DNA from: Nitzschia sp. pyKryTriq1
Lineage: Eukaryota; Bacillariophyta; Bacillariophyceae; Bacillariales; Bacillariaceae
Length of the DNA stretch: 64,000 bases
Direction of reading: 5' to 3'
Assembly: GCA_956465555.1 (NCBI GenBank)
Contig: OY101129.1
Span: 62,001-126,000 of the forward strand
The number at the start of each line of letters is the position of its first letter. Within the stretch, counting starts at the first letter, position 1. Shown in pieces: positions 41,701 to 52,003 of this stretch. The position numbers and the translations under genes are program-made. The notes under the pieces are model-generated. The model saw nothing but the letters and a program-made list of their open reading frames with translations, did not search any database and was not told the DNA's origin.

Positions 41701-43347
41701 TCATTCTTCTGCTGCTGACATGGTCGTTTGATTGACTGTTGCTGCTGCTGCTGCTGCTGCTGCTTCTGACAAATTGGAAGTCGTCAAAGTCGAAGTCGAA
41801 GTCGAATTCGTCGTCGTTGGTGTTGTTGTTGTTGTTGTTGTTGTTGTTTCATTGGGGACCATGAACCACTTGACGATATCCGTCGCCCAAATTTCGTTGG
41901 GCGGTGCATGGGTGGCTCCCACTCCCACCTGAATACAGTAGCTATTGATGGAGTTATCCATGAGCATACCGTCAATATCGTCGAGGGGACGAGAGTTCCA
42001 GATGCGTCGCAGTTTTTCCACCGACTTGCCTCCCTTCCAAAGAACCGCATGAGTACCTCCCCAATATTCACATTCCCTATTCCGAATAATAATACCTTTG
42101 TTGGTTGTATCATTCTTGTGTTGACAGTCGTAAGTATTGGTCGCCTTCCAAGAAAAGGGATACGTTTCAAAGTGCGGAAGCGGCGGAGTGTGCCAACAAT
42201 CCCATCGTATCACATCCCAGTCGGAAGGGACCAAATGGACGGACGCCAATAACTTTTCCATGTTAGTCACCACGAAGTCGTCTTCCAATACTAGAGTCAA
42301 TCCCGTCGTATTCCAATGATCCATAATGTACACATTCGAATTGGCCAAACCGCTGAGTCCGACACAGGGAGTACCCAATTTCCATGGAACGCAGGTATCA
42401 TTTTCGCCGCGTTGACCGGCCACGCGTTGATACGGAATGGGTTGCTGGGAAAGCCAGGATTCCATTATATCACGTCGACCCGTTCGATGATCCATGTTGA
42501 TATAATAAATCCGATCGATATGCGTCGTAAAGTAGGAGGATGCGAATAATGCTTCGTCGTCTTGGTCTTCTTTTCGAATGGTAATACTGATATTATTATG
42601 TGGAGATTGTCCTTGTTGTTGTTGTTTCAACTTTTTGCGTATTTCTCTCTTGACATGTTTCAGTAGCACCTTATTATTGGCAACAAATTTCTCTCGAAAC
42701 GTCGGCGCCCCGTCATGAAAGAGTGGCTTATTATTGAATAGTCTCTTCTTCTTGGCTCCTCCTCCTCCTCCTCCTCGGGTCGCCGTTATTTTTGTTTTCT
42801 TTTGTTTGGGAAGAATCTTGTTCTTTTCTTCTGTCGTGCTTCTTCCTCCATCATCAGCAGCAGGGGAATAAGGTGGATTCAAAACGTTTCTCGTGTTCTC
42901 GTTGTCGCTAGCAGGAGTAGTGGTAGTAGTAGTAGTAGTCTTCACAAAACTCGCGTCCTCCTTCTTCACCTTATCAGCAGCGTTTAATACTTCTTGCCGT
43001 GCTGGCGCTTGCGCTTGCGCTTGGATTGTATTAGTTTCTGCCGAACCCGCTACTAGCGGGTTGTCTTGCTTCTGTTGACCATCATCATATGGTGGAGAAT
43101 AAGCTAAAATTTCTCGTCGTCGAGTAGCCGAGACAACGACCACTACATTGCCACCCGCAATATCCTCCTTGTAAGACGTCGTCGTTGTCGTCGTCGTTAC
43201 CACCACCACCAGTTGTTGAGTGATGAACACCACGATCAAAAAAATCAAAAGGCCGGATTTCCAACTGCCTCTGGCTCGTCTTGCTGCTGCTGCTGCTGCT
43301 GCTGAATGCCTCCTTGTTACTACTACTGTAGATTGAACACCCATCAT
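41701..43347 (-). CDS. GT25-like glycosyltransferase, type II membrane protein
   Basis: 548 residues. A basic N-terminus and membrane anchor at about 30-50 (SGLLIFLIVVFITQQLVVVV) precede a long Thr/Lys-rich stem. The catalytic domain at about 270-520 starts DRIYYINMDHRTGRRDIMES, the GT25 start motif (I-Y-x-I-N-L/M-D-x-R-x-x-R), with YQRVAGQRG, then LTLVLEDDFVV near 354 holding the E-D-D metal/sugar-nucleotide motif. Late motifs are YWGGTHAVLW (compare G-T-x-x-Y-x-x-x) and D-x-x-L near SRPLDDIDGML. GT25 enzymes include LPS galactosyltransferases and collagen galactosyltransferases. Golgi glycosylation is inferred. The C-terminus is a Thr/Ala-rich tail. Confidence 0.8.
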   Translation of the reverse strand: MMGVQSTVVVTRRHSAAAAAAARRARGSWKSGLLIFLIVVFITQQLVVVVTTTTTTTSYKEDIAGGNVVVVVSATRRREILAYSPPYDDGQQKQDNPLVAGSAETNTIQAQAQAPARQEVLNAADKVKKEDASFVKTTTTTTTTPASDNENTRNVLNPPYSPAADDGGRSTTEEKNKILPKQKKTKITATRGGGGGGAKKKRLFNNKPLFHDGAPTFREKFVANNKVLLKHVKREIRKKLKQQQQGQSPHNNISITIRKEDQDDEALFASSYFTTHIDRIYYINMDHRTGRRDIMESWLSQQPIPYQRVAGQRGENDTCVPWKLGTPCVGLSGLANSNVYIMDHWNTTGLTLVLEDDFVVTNMEKLLASVHLVPSDWDVIRWDCWHTPPLPHFETYPFSWKATNTYDCQHKNDTTNKGIIIRNRECEYWGGTHAVLWKGGKSVEKLRRIWNSRPLDDIDGMLMDNSINSYCIQVGVGATHAPPNEIWATDIVKWFMVPNETTTTTTTTTPTTTNSTSTSTLTTSNLSEAAAAAAAATVNQTTMSAAEE

Positions 43348-44549
43348 CGCCGATCGGACGACTTATTGTGTTGTTCCTAAGGATGATTTAGGATATGATC
43401 CTCCTAACATACATAATATGTACGTACAAGAAAACTCGAACTATTATTATTACACCCCATTAAAAAAAAAACCAAAACAGACGATACAAACTATTGTAAA
43501 TAGCTTTTGTCAGAAACCCACGCGCGAGAACACAGAAGCGTGTGTCTGTCATGAAAAGCCAGCTCGAACTTGGCTCGAATGAGAGGAGTCGTCGTTGTCG
43601 TCATTCAGTAGTCGTCCTACGGATCTCGGATGAAGACGACGGTCGGAGGTCGAACGGAGAAGCTATTCTGAATGTCCGAGTGTGGTTTGGCGATGGCAGC
43701 TAGCGCGAGATTGCGTAACTCATTGGAACGAAGGGCCGGCGCACGCGATCTCAGTGGAATCTCACCATAGGAAACAGTGGTCAATGGAAAACATCAAACA
43801 TTTTTTAAATTGTAACACATGTCAATAAAAAATGAAAATAGATCAATTTTTTAATACAAAAGCAACTACATTAACGCCAATCCGATCGGAGGCCCCTATA
43901 GGGGCCTCGAAGCCTTTAGCGCTTCTTATCATGATGTGTGCGATGATGTGTGCAGTCAGTGCTTTGGAGGTGGGTCACGCGATGGATCCAATGGACTCTA
44001 AGAATTGGGGCGCACCAATCTTGTGCAGCAAAATAGGGATTCCCCATATGCCCCTGGCAATCTGTTTGGAAAAATGTATGTAGCGCGCGCGCGGTACTGA
44101 GCTTCTTGCTGTCAATAGAACGCGTTTTGAAGATGATGATGTCACAGTTCTGTTCCCTGTGTGACGAGAGGTTGCTTCTAAAAAAGCTGCATGCACAAGA
44201 AACTGCCCAGAACATGCACGTTGAAGTCTACACGATCCCGTACTGGTGGTGAGATTGACTGGTTCCTCATGAAGCAAGACCGTATTATTATTTTTCGATA
44301 GAACGCGTTTTCGGGTTTCGTATGCTCATCACGATGTGTTGTTTGAAACGACGAAGATACAGCAACCAACGCGATGCACCACAGCAAGCGGCGATCATCA
44401 CATAAATTTCTCAAATCAAAAGACAAGAAGGCTCTACTACTACTAATACCAACAAGTGGTAGTAAGAATACTCCCTCTCGTCCTCCTCGCGCAGCAAGCA
44501 ATAACAACAACATCGTATCATCGCCACCACCAAGAACATCCTCGTCATC
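43348..44549. other. Intergenic stretch with repeats
   Basis: About 1.2 kb. Contains a perfect 20-bp palindrome at 43889-43908 and, at about 44114-44320, blocks repeated downstream of the next gene at about 46111-46372. No supported gene. Confidence 0.5.
43889..43908. repeat. Perfect 20-bp palindrome
   Basis: GAGGCCCCTATAGGGGCCTC is its own reverse complement. It could form a cruciform or bind a dimeric protein; no nearby gene start makes a role clear. Confidence 0.75.
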
Positions 44550-45848
44550 ATGACCATACTCATCATCAGCAAGAATTGTTCTTGGGCGACGGCGGCTGGG
44601 CTGCTTTTTTGGGCAGCAGTCGCGGCGATGAAGCCCATGCTGGTTGATGCCGATCCTCTGAGACTCCTCCGCGCTGGTGGTGGCGCTGGCGAAGATTCGT
44701 CCTTTGCTGATGCTGCTGCTACTACTACGCTCGAGGACGAGGACGAGGACAAGAAGCACGACGACCTCCAAGAACAAGACGAAGAAGACGCCGGCGCCAT
44801 CATCTCCGGTGATCATAATAAGACAGCACCAGGCCTCTACTCCTCCAGCGGAAGCTTCCTCAGGAAGAATAAAGACGATGCTTCGTTGCATACCAGAGCG
44901 CTATGGGGAGAACCACCACCGGAGGAAGAAGGAGAGAGAACCATCACCACTGCTTGGATGCCGACGACGACCCAAATGTACGTCGAAGGAGTCTTGGGAG
45001 TTGGTGGCGCCACCATAACTGCTCCGGATGGGAGCCTGGTGATGGATGGGACTCCTCTTAATCTCAAGGCCAGGCTCCAAATCGGTGCCAATGTTTCGTC
45101 CTTTTCCAATAGTGACTGGTTACATGGCGATTACATCACCGCCTTTGAGACGTACATTCCAGGCGCTGCCGGGCACTGCTTGGAAGGTAGGCTCAGTGGT
45201 CCCAGGCGCCTCTTTGATCGTATTGAGCTCAAAGGACGTCACTTTGAAGCTCTTCTCTATAAACCAGAGTCTTTCCAAGTGAGAACCGGTAGAGTTAAAT
45301 GTGAGACTTACCGCTGGTCTCCCGAAACGACTCGACTCTCTATTTTCGACGAGGCTACTGGCACGTGGTCGTCTGCAGATCCTGAGGAGGGACAAGCAGC
45401 AGAAGGAGGAGTCTACAGGAATTTTGACTGGAGTCTTCCAACAACCGGCGGCGGCATCGAAACTATCATGGTGAAATCTGCCTTCGCTTATGTATCCACT
45501 ATCGAGGAGTTCCTCTTTGAGGGCTGGGCCAATCCCATCACCGTGTTCCGTCCGTGCGATGAAGTTTCGAGTACAACTTGTCTCAAGTCGGCGAACCCCG
45601 GTGCTGGAACATTCAATAAAATTCGACTTCAGACTATTGGTCATAAAGCCATGCTCTATCCGGACGGCCGCGTGGTCTGCCATGCCGACCGCCCCGTACT
45701 GGAGTCCCAGTGTGACTTGACAACTCACTTTTACGAAGGATGTGGTCGCTGTCTCATCAAGAAAGTGCTCTTGGACAGCTGCTCTCTTGATTCAGAGTGT
45801 CTCTCGAATTATTGTTCTCAAGAAGAGGGTATCTGCTCCATGCCATGA
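44550..45848 (+). CDS. Secreted protein of unknown family with Cys-rich C-terminus
   Basis: 432 residues. A signal peptide (hydrophobic core AAGLLFWAAVAAM, residues 14-27) leads to an acidic linker (EDEDEDKKHDDL). Residues about 145-370 form an ordered, probably beta-rich region: TTQMYVEGVLGVGGATI, AFETYIPGAAGHCLEG, IELKGRHFEALLYKPE, CETYRWSPETTRLSIFD. The last 60 residues are Cys-rich with EB-module-like spacing: CDLTTHFYEGCGRCLI, then CSLDSECLSNYCSQEEGICS. No named domain recognised for the middle part. The gene is bracketed by diverged direct repeats. The start is the first in-frame ATG that leaves a signal peptide; an upstream exon cannot be excluded. Confidence 0.72.
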   Translation: MTILIISKNCSWATAAGLLFWAAVAAMKPMLVDADPLRLLRAGGGAGEDSSFADAAATTTLEDEDEDKKHDDLQEQDEEDAGAIISGDHNKTAPGLYSSSGSFLRKNKDDASLHTRALWGEPPPEEEGERTITTAWMPTTTQMYVEGVLGVGGATITAPDGSLVMDGTPLNLKARLQIGANVSSFSNSDWLHGDYITAFETYIPGAAGHCLEGRLSGPRRLFDRIELKGRHFEALLYKPESFQVRTGRVKCETYRWSPETTRLSIFDEATGTWSSADPEEGQAAEGGVYRNFDWSLPTTGGGIETIMVKSAFAYVSTIEEFLFEGWANPITVFRPCDEVSSTTCLKSANPGAGTFNKIRLQTIGHKAMLYPDGRVVCHADRPVLESQCDLTTHFYEGCGRCLIKKVLLDSCSLDSECLSNYCSQEEGICSMP

Positions 45849-46782
45849 GCTTGCCCTCATAGTAGTACTAGTATTAGTACTACCCAATTATTTATGTGAA
45901 GCTCCCAGCAGCAGGTTGTTTTGGAAGGTCCGATGAGATTCAAGAATCAAAACACTATATACTATAATATCTATATATCTAATTAGTACTACTACTTTGT
46001 GTTTTTCTGCCGCCTCGTCGAGTTGCACCACCAGGAGTGTTTTCAAAGCCATGTCGTGTTTGAATTCGTCACTTCTGCAGCTGCACTCTACCGGCACCGG
46101 CACCACTAACAGATAAAAGATGATGATGTCACAATTCCTCTGTTCCATTTCTCAGCTACAAACTGCCATAAAGAAGAAGATCCAAGATCGAAAGAGAAAG
46201 TGGAGAAACAACTCATGATTCAGCAGCACGCACGTTGAAGTCCACAAGCTCCAGTGCTAGTAACAAAGTAGGGCCTAGTACTAGTACTGAGCTTGCTAGT
46301 ACTATCCTCAGCACGACTGCCTGTGGTTGCTTCTTCATTATTAGTTTTCGATAGAACTCGTTTTGGAGTTTTGTCCGCATAGTTTCAGATCAACCCATAT
46401 AGCTCACACCCGACTCGACTCTCTCCCATGATGGTTCACATGGTGAGAACGTTCCTCAACAGCACACGCTCGCCAGCGAGCGTGAGGGAGCTCCTGTCAT
46501 GCGTACGTATTACGATCTGAAACGACGCTGACGTCCTCGAAAAATAACCGTTAGCAGAAAGGTGTGTCGCATAGTGTGTCGCATCGCATCTCATCTTTTC
46601 AATTAATTCGCACATAAAAACAACGATCGATTACGGCCTGCTCTACAATAATTATTTCATTATTATTTCATTTCATTTCATTTCATCGCACAACTCTGTG
46701 GATGATCATCTATGCTACAACCATCAGTATTACTTGTTAGCGAAGTTTCTATTTTATCTACGTACTTACTGAATCCATAATT
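45849..46782. other. Intergenic stretch with repeats
   Basis: Carries the right copies of the blocks seen at 44114-44320 and a perfect hairpin CACGCTCGC-CA-GCGAGCGTG at 46465-46484. (TTTCA)n lies at about 46665-46685. No supported gene. Confidence 0.5.
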
Positions 46783-49023
46783 ATGCTTTCGCATCTGCGT
46801 CGCCTTTTCGCCTTTGTTTGTTTCTGGGATCTTTTCTTCACTGCCCAATTTGGTGGTGGTGGTGGTGGTGGTGGTCAGTACACGTATTGGTACCGCCGGA
46901 ACGACGCCGATTTTACTGATGATGGTCTTCCTACAAATAAATATGGTATCCTTTTCGACAAGCTATCTTCGGTGACTGGGATGGTTGTTGCTGGTATAAC
47001 CAAAGCGCCAGAAGAAGAAGAAGCAGTAGCAGCAGCAGGCCGACCCACCACTGCTCCTGCTCGCGGCCCTGCTGCTCCGAATCGTCGTCCTCCAAGAGTA
47101 TTTTTGGGGATCTTCAGCGTCCTAGACGAGGCCGTCAGTGCACGTAGAGCATATCGACACCAGATTCGGAAGACTTATTTGAGCAACAACAAGTTTGACA
47201 ATAACGACGAGGACGACTACTACAACATCTCCTCCTCGTCCACCACCACTTCGGACCCATCCCATCGAAGTACAGTATGTTCGCTCGAAGAATTCTCGCT
47301 CAAACAGCAGTTGAAGGTTAATGATGGTGATGATGATGATGACCGGGGTCCGCACGAGTGCCAGTTGGTGTATACATTTCTGTTTGGTGGCAACCTGACC
47401 AGAAACAAGGAGAACACTCCACCTAGTCAGTGGCGCTCCCTCGTGGATATCAACGGAACGGGGGATAATGTATTGACCAGGAGGATTTCTATTAGTTGGA
47501 TGCCAATGTTTCGCCCGAGAGAACTCGCTGATTTAAAGTCCGCTAAAGACTATACCTTTTTCAATGCCGACGAACGATACCCTTCCTACCAAATTTGGAG
47601 TTGGCATCAATATGCTTTGCAGCATTGGAAAGGAGCTTTTGATTTTATCGCCCATATGGATGCTCATGTCATGTGGCGTCCTGCAGAGTTTTGGCAGAAT
47701 CCAATCTTTAGAGAGGCCGACGACAACGGATCATCGCGGCTCATTCATGGAGGTCATTATGCTAACGATTCCCTAATAGGGGGCGAGAGAGAACGCTTTA
47801 CGCTTCTGTCCCATGATTTGGTCGAGGTATTGCAAGATGCGGATCCCGAAACGACGTATGGGACGAGCGACAACGGTCTCGTATTATTCCAGAACGCAAC
47901 AAAAACAACAACCACCACGTTGGCTGGGAAGGAAATCACGTCGGTGGTTCCCTTTAAAGGCTTCGAGTGCTACCACCACCAGCAGTCGACAGTCGACAAT
48001 GAGATCTTCATGAAAATGTGGGACCGATACAAGGATCCACTCGTTCGGGCAAAGAGAGGATATGTTCCAGACCCAGTAGACGTGGCCTTGGCAGAAGCTA
48101 GCAATGCCACACGGTATTTTTCCGACAAGGAGAAGCGAATTCCTGGTCCTCGTATCTTGCTGGGTATCTTTACCATGGACAGCGAAACGGAAAGGGAACG
48201 ACGGGCCGCAGTACGCAGTACCTACCTCTCCTACTACCAGAAGAATGCAAAACAGACTCCCCATCGGATATGCTCCTTGCATCAATTGTTGCGGGGTGTT
48301 CTTCCCAACAGTGGCGCTGACTGTCAAATGGCGTATGCTTTCGTCATGGGCAGCAACCCCAATGGACCTACGATACTTCTCGAGCCAAACTCTACCTTTC
48401 CCATTACTCTCACAGATCAAGACGGTGACGAATACGAAGAAGACATTGTCCACTTGAATATTCGTGAGAATATGGAAGATGGGAAATCATCGACATGGTT
48501 CAAGTATGCGACCACACTGAACGATGGAGATCTCTGGAACAACAACCGGAACATGATATACTTTGACTACGTCGCGAAAACAGATACCGACACATTGATC
48601 TACCCCGACAGATTCCTGGATGGAATCTTGGCCAAGCATTGCCCTGCCTTTCCCGGCAATGTCCGAGTCTATGGTGGGAGATTTTGTATTGACAGTCAAT
48701 ACCGTCTTTTGGGCAATATGGTTGGCCCAGGGTACTTTGCAGGCGAGTTTTATTGGATGAGTGCGGATTTGGCCCGCTTTGTGTCGTCGACGTCAATGTC
48801 TTCTGCTCCAAGGCTTGAGAGTAGTACTCGTCAAGCAAAGGACTCGGGCGTCGAAGATCATGCCATGAGCAACTTTGTCCATTCCCATCCTTTGCCCATT
48901 CGACGAGTATATCTCCCTAAAGCAAACGATCCCAGGTTCCATGTCCATCCCCTCAAGGATGTTGACAAGTTTGTTCACAAATGGCGAAACTATATCCATC
49001 CATGGCAATCCATACCGTATTGA
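46783..49023 (+). CDS. Tandem GT31-like glycosyltransferase
   Basis: 746 residues. A signal peptide or anchor at 1-22 is followed by a Gly run. Two related halves follow. Half one starts PRVFLGIFSVLDEAVSARR near residue 103 with IRKTYL, CSLEEF and CQLVYTFLFGGN; half two starts PRILLGIFTMDSETERERR near 455 with VRSTYLSY, CSLHQLL and CQMAYAFVMGSN. R-R-x-x-I-R-x-T-Y recalls the R-R-x-A-I-R-x-T-W start of beta-1,3-galactosyltransferases (GT31). Half two has YVAKTDTDTLIYPDRFLDG near 598, a D-x-D-type metal site in the GT31 position (compare K-x-D-D-D). Half one has FIAHMDAHVMWRP near 291, where the D-x-D is altered, so it may be inactive. YGGRF and EDHAMSNF in half two match later GT31 blocks. Golgi glycosylation inferred. 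Confidence 0.65.
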   Translation: MLSHLRRLFAFVCFWDLFFTAQFGGGGGGGGQYTYWYRRNDADFTDDGLPTNKYGILFDKLSSVTGMVVAGITKAPEEEEAVAAAGRPTTAPARGPAAPNRRPPRVFLGIFSVLDEAVSARRAYRHQIRKTYLSNNKFDNNDEDDYYNISSSSTTTSDPSHRSTVCSLEEFSLKQQLKVNDGDDDDDRGPHECQLVYTFLFGGNLTRNKENTPPSQWRSLVDINGTGDNVLTRRISISWMPMFRPRELADLKSAKDYTFFNADERYPSYQIWSWHQYALQHWKGAFDFIAHMDAHVMWRPAEFWQNPIFREADDNGSSRLIHGGHYANDSLIGGERERFTLLSHDLVEVLQDADPETTYGTSDNGLVLFQNATKTTTTTLAGKEITSVVPFKGFECYHHQQSTVDNEIFMKMWDRYKDPLVRAKRGYVPDPVDVALAEASNATRYFSDKEKRIPGPRILLGIFTMDSETERERRAAVRSTYLSYYQKNAKQTPHRICSLHQLLRGVLPNSGADCQMAYAFVMGSNPNGPTILLEPNSTFPITLTDQDGDEYEEDIVHLNIRENMEDGKSSTWFKYATTLNDGDLWNNNRNMIYFDYVAKTDTDTLIYPDRFLDGILAKHCPAFPGNVRVYGGRFCIDSQYRLLGNMVGPGYFAGEFYWMSADLARFVSSTSMSSAPRLESSTRQAKDSGVEDHAMSNFVHSHPLPIRRVYLPKANDPRFHVHPLKDVDKFVHKWRNYIHPWQSIPY

Positions 49024-49782
49024 TGAAACGTCCAAGAATGCGAGGTAATACTTTAGTCGAAAGGTTTCTATGTATTAGCATGTATAGTCTACTAGCTATG
49101 CTTCAAGTAAGAAGTGCATTTCTGTCGTTCGATTGCGTCCCAAATAAGTTTGGGATTCGCGTTGGCATGACCCAAACTAAAAATTTCGCAAGGACGGCGG
49201 ATGGTTCCCGCCCTTTGGTTGTAGAGATCCAATTCTATCAATTTGTGGAATGGATACAGCTGGACGGATGTGGCGCTCGTAGAAACTTGAGAATCAAGAG
49301 AATGAGACGACTCACGACTTGCTCACGACGACGACTGACTCATCCTCATTTTACGAACTATGGTCCCTGTTTCTCGTCGGGCGAGCGCGGGATTTGCAAA
49401 GGATGTTGTGTTAGGCATCAGGAAGTCGGCCGGCGTTCGCAGAGCCAGCCGCACCAACTGCCGATGGGATGTCCGTCGTCGTCCGCAGTAAGTGCGAAAA
49501 TAATGGGATCGGTCAAGTCATACACTAACTACCGGTTGGAACAGAAAAAATGGAGAAACTACTATACCGATGGACAATGCAGACACCCTGTATCGAGGGG
49601 ACGTCACCCACGAATACGATGGGATACACTGCTTTTCTCGTAACATGTTTCTATTTTTCACCCTATGATATCATCTACAAATAATATTGTAGAGTTCAGA
49701 TTCATGTGAGGAGTGGCTTTCTAATTTTCAACTGATTTCCCAGAGCATGACCCCAGCAAACCAAATTACTACACAAGAGGTG
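49024..49782. other. Intergenic stretch
   Basis: Spacer between convergent genes. A 220-residue plus frame (48981-49643) overlaps the glycosyltransferase gene and has no family features. No supported gene. Confidence 0.5.
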
Positions 49783-51445
49783 CTACGTGACCTTTGTCCT
49801 TGTGGCTGCCTTTCTCTTTTTCAGATCCGAAAGGATCTTCTCGAGCCGAATGTTGCTGGATGCTCCACCATTCGTATTTGTAGTAGTGTCGTTGGTGTAT
49901 GTGGGCTGCTGTCCTCGTCGAAATGTTGATCCTCGTGCCGGCATGTACTTTTGGAAATAGTTTTCTGGGAATTGGAATCGTTCGGGTGCTGCTCCTACGC
50001 TTCCATGATGATTCCATATCGGTACAATCTTTTTCTTGAGTGCCGCCATTTTGTATTTGAAAGTCGTCGTGGTCTTGATCCTCGCTGCCTTCCTTTTTTT
50101 CACATCCGAAAGGATGTTCTCGAGCCGGGTGGATGATCCACCACTAGCAGTAGTTTTGAAATTCGTCGCGGTCTTCGCCATCGTCGTTGCCTTCTTCTTC
50201 GTCTTCTTCTTCCACCACTTGTTCTTTCCAGTACTAGTCGTGAGGGTGTAGTATTTGTGTCCTCCAAATCCTCGCGCCGACCTATCGTTTTGGAAGTAGT
50301 AGTTCAACTTTTCGGGGAATGGTTGGGGTACGCTTCCATATTTCCATACAACGTAGGACCACAAGGGTTGATCTCTCCAACTGGTGCGTTCTTGCGAATA
50401 CACCGACCAAAAATCTAGCGTCAATTGTTGAAACTGAACATTCCTTGGATTGTAAGCGAGAACGGTATTCACATAGACTGGCATTTCTGACAACCATTTC
50501 GTGGCATTTTCGACAGTAACAGGAGCGTGTTGTTCGAGCCATCTTACCGTCGCTTGAACATGCTCAGGAGAATCCTTTCCGAGTTTTCGAATCGCATCCA
50601 GCTCTTCCAATGGTCCACCTTTGGTTCGCCCTGTATGTCGATACTGCATCCAGTCACAGCTTCGACTACCTGTATTATTTCCATCATGTTCATGTTCATC
50701 ATCATAATCATGTTCATTATCATCATCATTATGCAAACGATCGGCCAATCTTTGGTAGACTTCGACAGGAGCGACGGTTTGATAGGTGGCATCCATATAA
50801 AATACGGCTCGACAATATTGTTGAATTTCAGGTACTTGCCAGCCTAAGAATTTGGCGTATCGGGATTTTGTGACTGTATGTCGATAAAGATTGGTCGTCG
50901 GTTGCTTATCGCTGCTGCTGCTGTTGGTGGTGCTGTTGGTGTTGGTACTGCTGCGGCTGGTGGTAATGACGATCCATCCTATGGGTGCTGGTAGTGCCTT
51001 GAGATTTGTAAAGAGAAAATGATAGACACCAGGTGTATTGGCCAAGGTGGCATTGGGTGTTCGATCAGCATTCTTAATGGAATCCGCATAATTGGATGTC
51101 ACGAAACAAATAGACGTTGGTGTGGCTACATAATACATCAGCACAGCACAGCAATGATAGCAATATAGTATATGTCAGTTTGCGTTTTTTTGTGATAGAA
51201 TAAGCAGGCGGGCAATACAGCAATGCGGCAATATGTATACGAATACGAATACGAATACAACTAGTATGCGTGTGGATGTACTACTCACAATATGATGATG
51301 ATTCTTCGAGAGAGGTCATCCAGCCAAGAGCAGGCAAGTGCAGTGAATACTGCAGAATCAAACAGAACAAGGATGCCCCGGCCAGAAAAACTCTTCGTTT
51401 ATTCCGCGATGTTGTCTTGATGATCCAGCGAATCATCATCATCAT
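49783..51445 (-). CDS. TOD1/DUF616-like putative glycosyltransferase, deletion-derived two-exon gene
   Basis: Exons 51445-51289 (157 nt) and 51125-49783 (1,343 nt) with a 163-nt GT..AG intron encode 499 residues. Exon 1 is a type II signal anchor (RRVFLAGASLFCLILQYS) as in the complete copy. The donor GTGAGT is retained. The acceptor TATGTAG lies where intron 1 of the ancestral gene was joined to the second domain by a deletion, and phase 1 plus CC gives an in-frame Ser. The domain (about 55-330) has TSICFVTSNYADSI, YAKFLGWQVPEI, CRAVFYMDATYQ, YRHTGRTKGGPLEELDAI and RTSWRDQPLWSYVVW, the TOD1/MUCI70 (DUF616) type pattern. The C-terminal tail has two copies of RLEN/KILSDxKKRKAA. If the intron is not used, an ATG at 51144 gives a 453-residue form without anchor. 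Confidence 0.68.
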
Positions 51446-52003
51446 AAAAATCGAATACTGCTGGATGGTCGCGCTGATGATAATGGCGATGATGGTGATG
51501 ATGATAGTGTTGATGATGATGATGATGAAGATGATAAAATCGCGATGAAAATGCCAAGATCAATCTACTCTACTGTGCTCGTGCGCATTGTGCTCTTGAC
51601 TACGTCAGCCCAAGTCACCTTCTGTTCCTTCCCACTCGAACTAGTGGCTGCGCTATCCAGCACGTCCCCCTTTTTGGATAACGCGTCAACAAGCGCCCGA
51701 CGCACACTTCTGTTAGTTGAACAACGCTTTCCAAAAACTACCTTTGAAATTAAAAAGTGCTCCAGGCACAGGTTATAACGCGCGGCATCTATCGATGCAA
51801 TCGGCGGCCAATGGGAAAACAGTCGTCTCCGGACGCCGCCCAAGCTTTCATGCAAAATGGCCTCGAAATACAAGTTCGATGTTCAGTTCATCAGCGATAT
51901 GAATACCGTTACGCGTTTAATGGAGGACAATATTGCGGGTATCTCAACCAAAATGGTTTGAGGAAAGACCTTCAATGTCCAACAGACCGCAACCGAGTTG
52001 CAC
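51446..52003. other. Spacer within the array
   Basis: 51446-51545 continues the 5' flank shared with the complete copy (GATGAT runs). From about 51546 to 52003 the sequence is unrelated to the other copies, so it marks foreign sequence at the 3' break of the middle copy. No supported gene. Confidence 0.55.

Noticed and set aside
48981-49643. 220-codon plus frame overlapping the end of the glycosyltransferase gene
   Set aside because: Starts inside another gene's coding region; Arg/Cys-rich composition and no family pattern.
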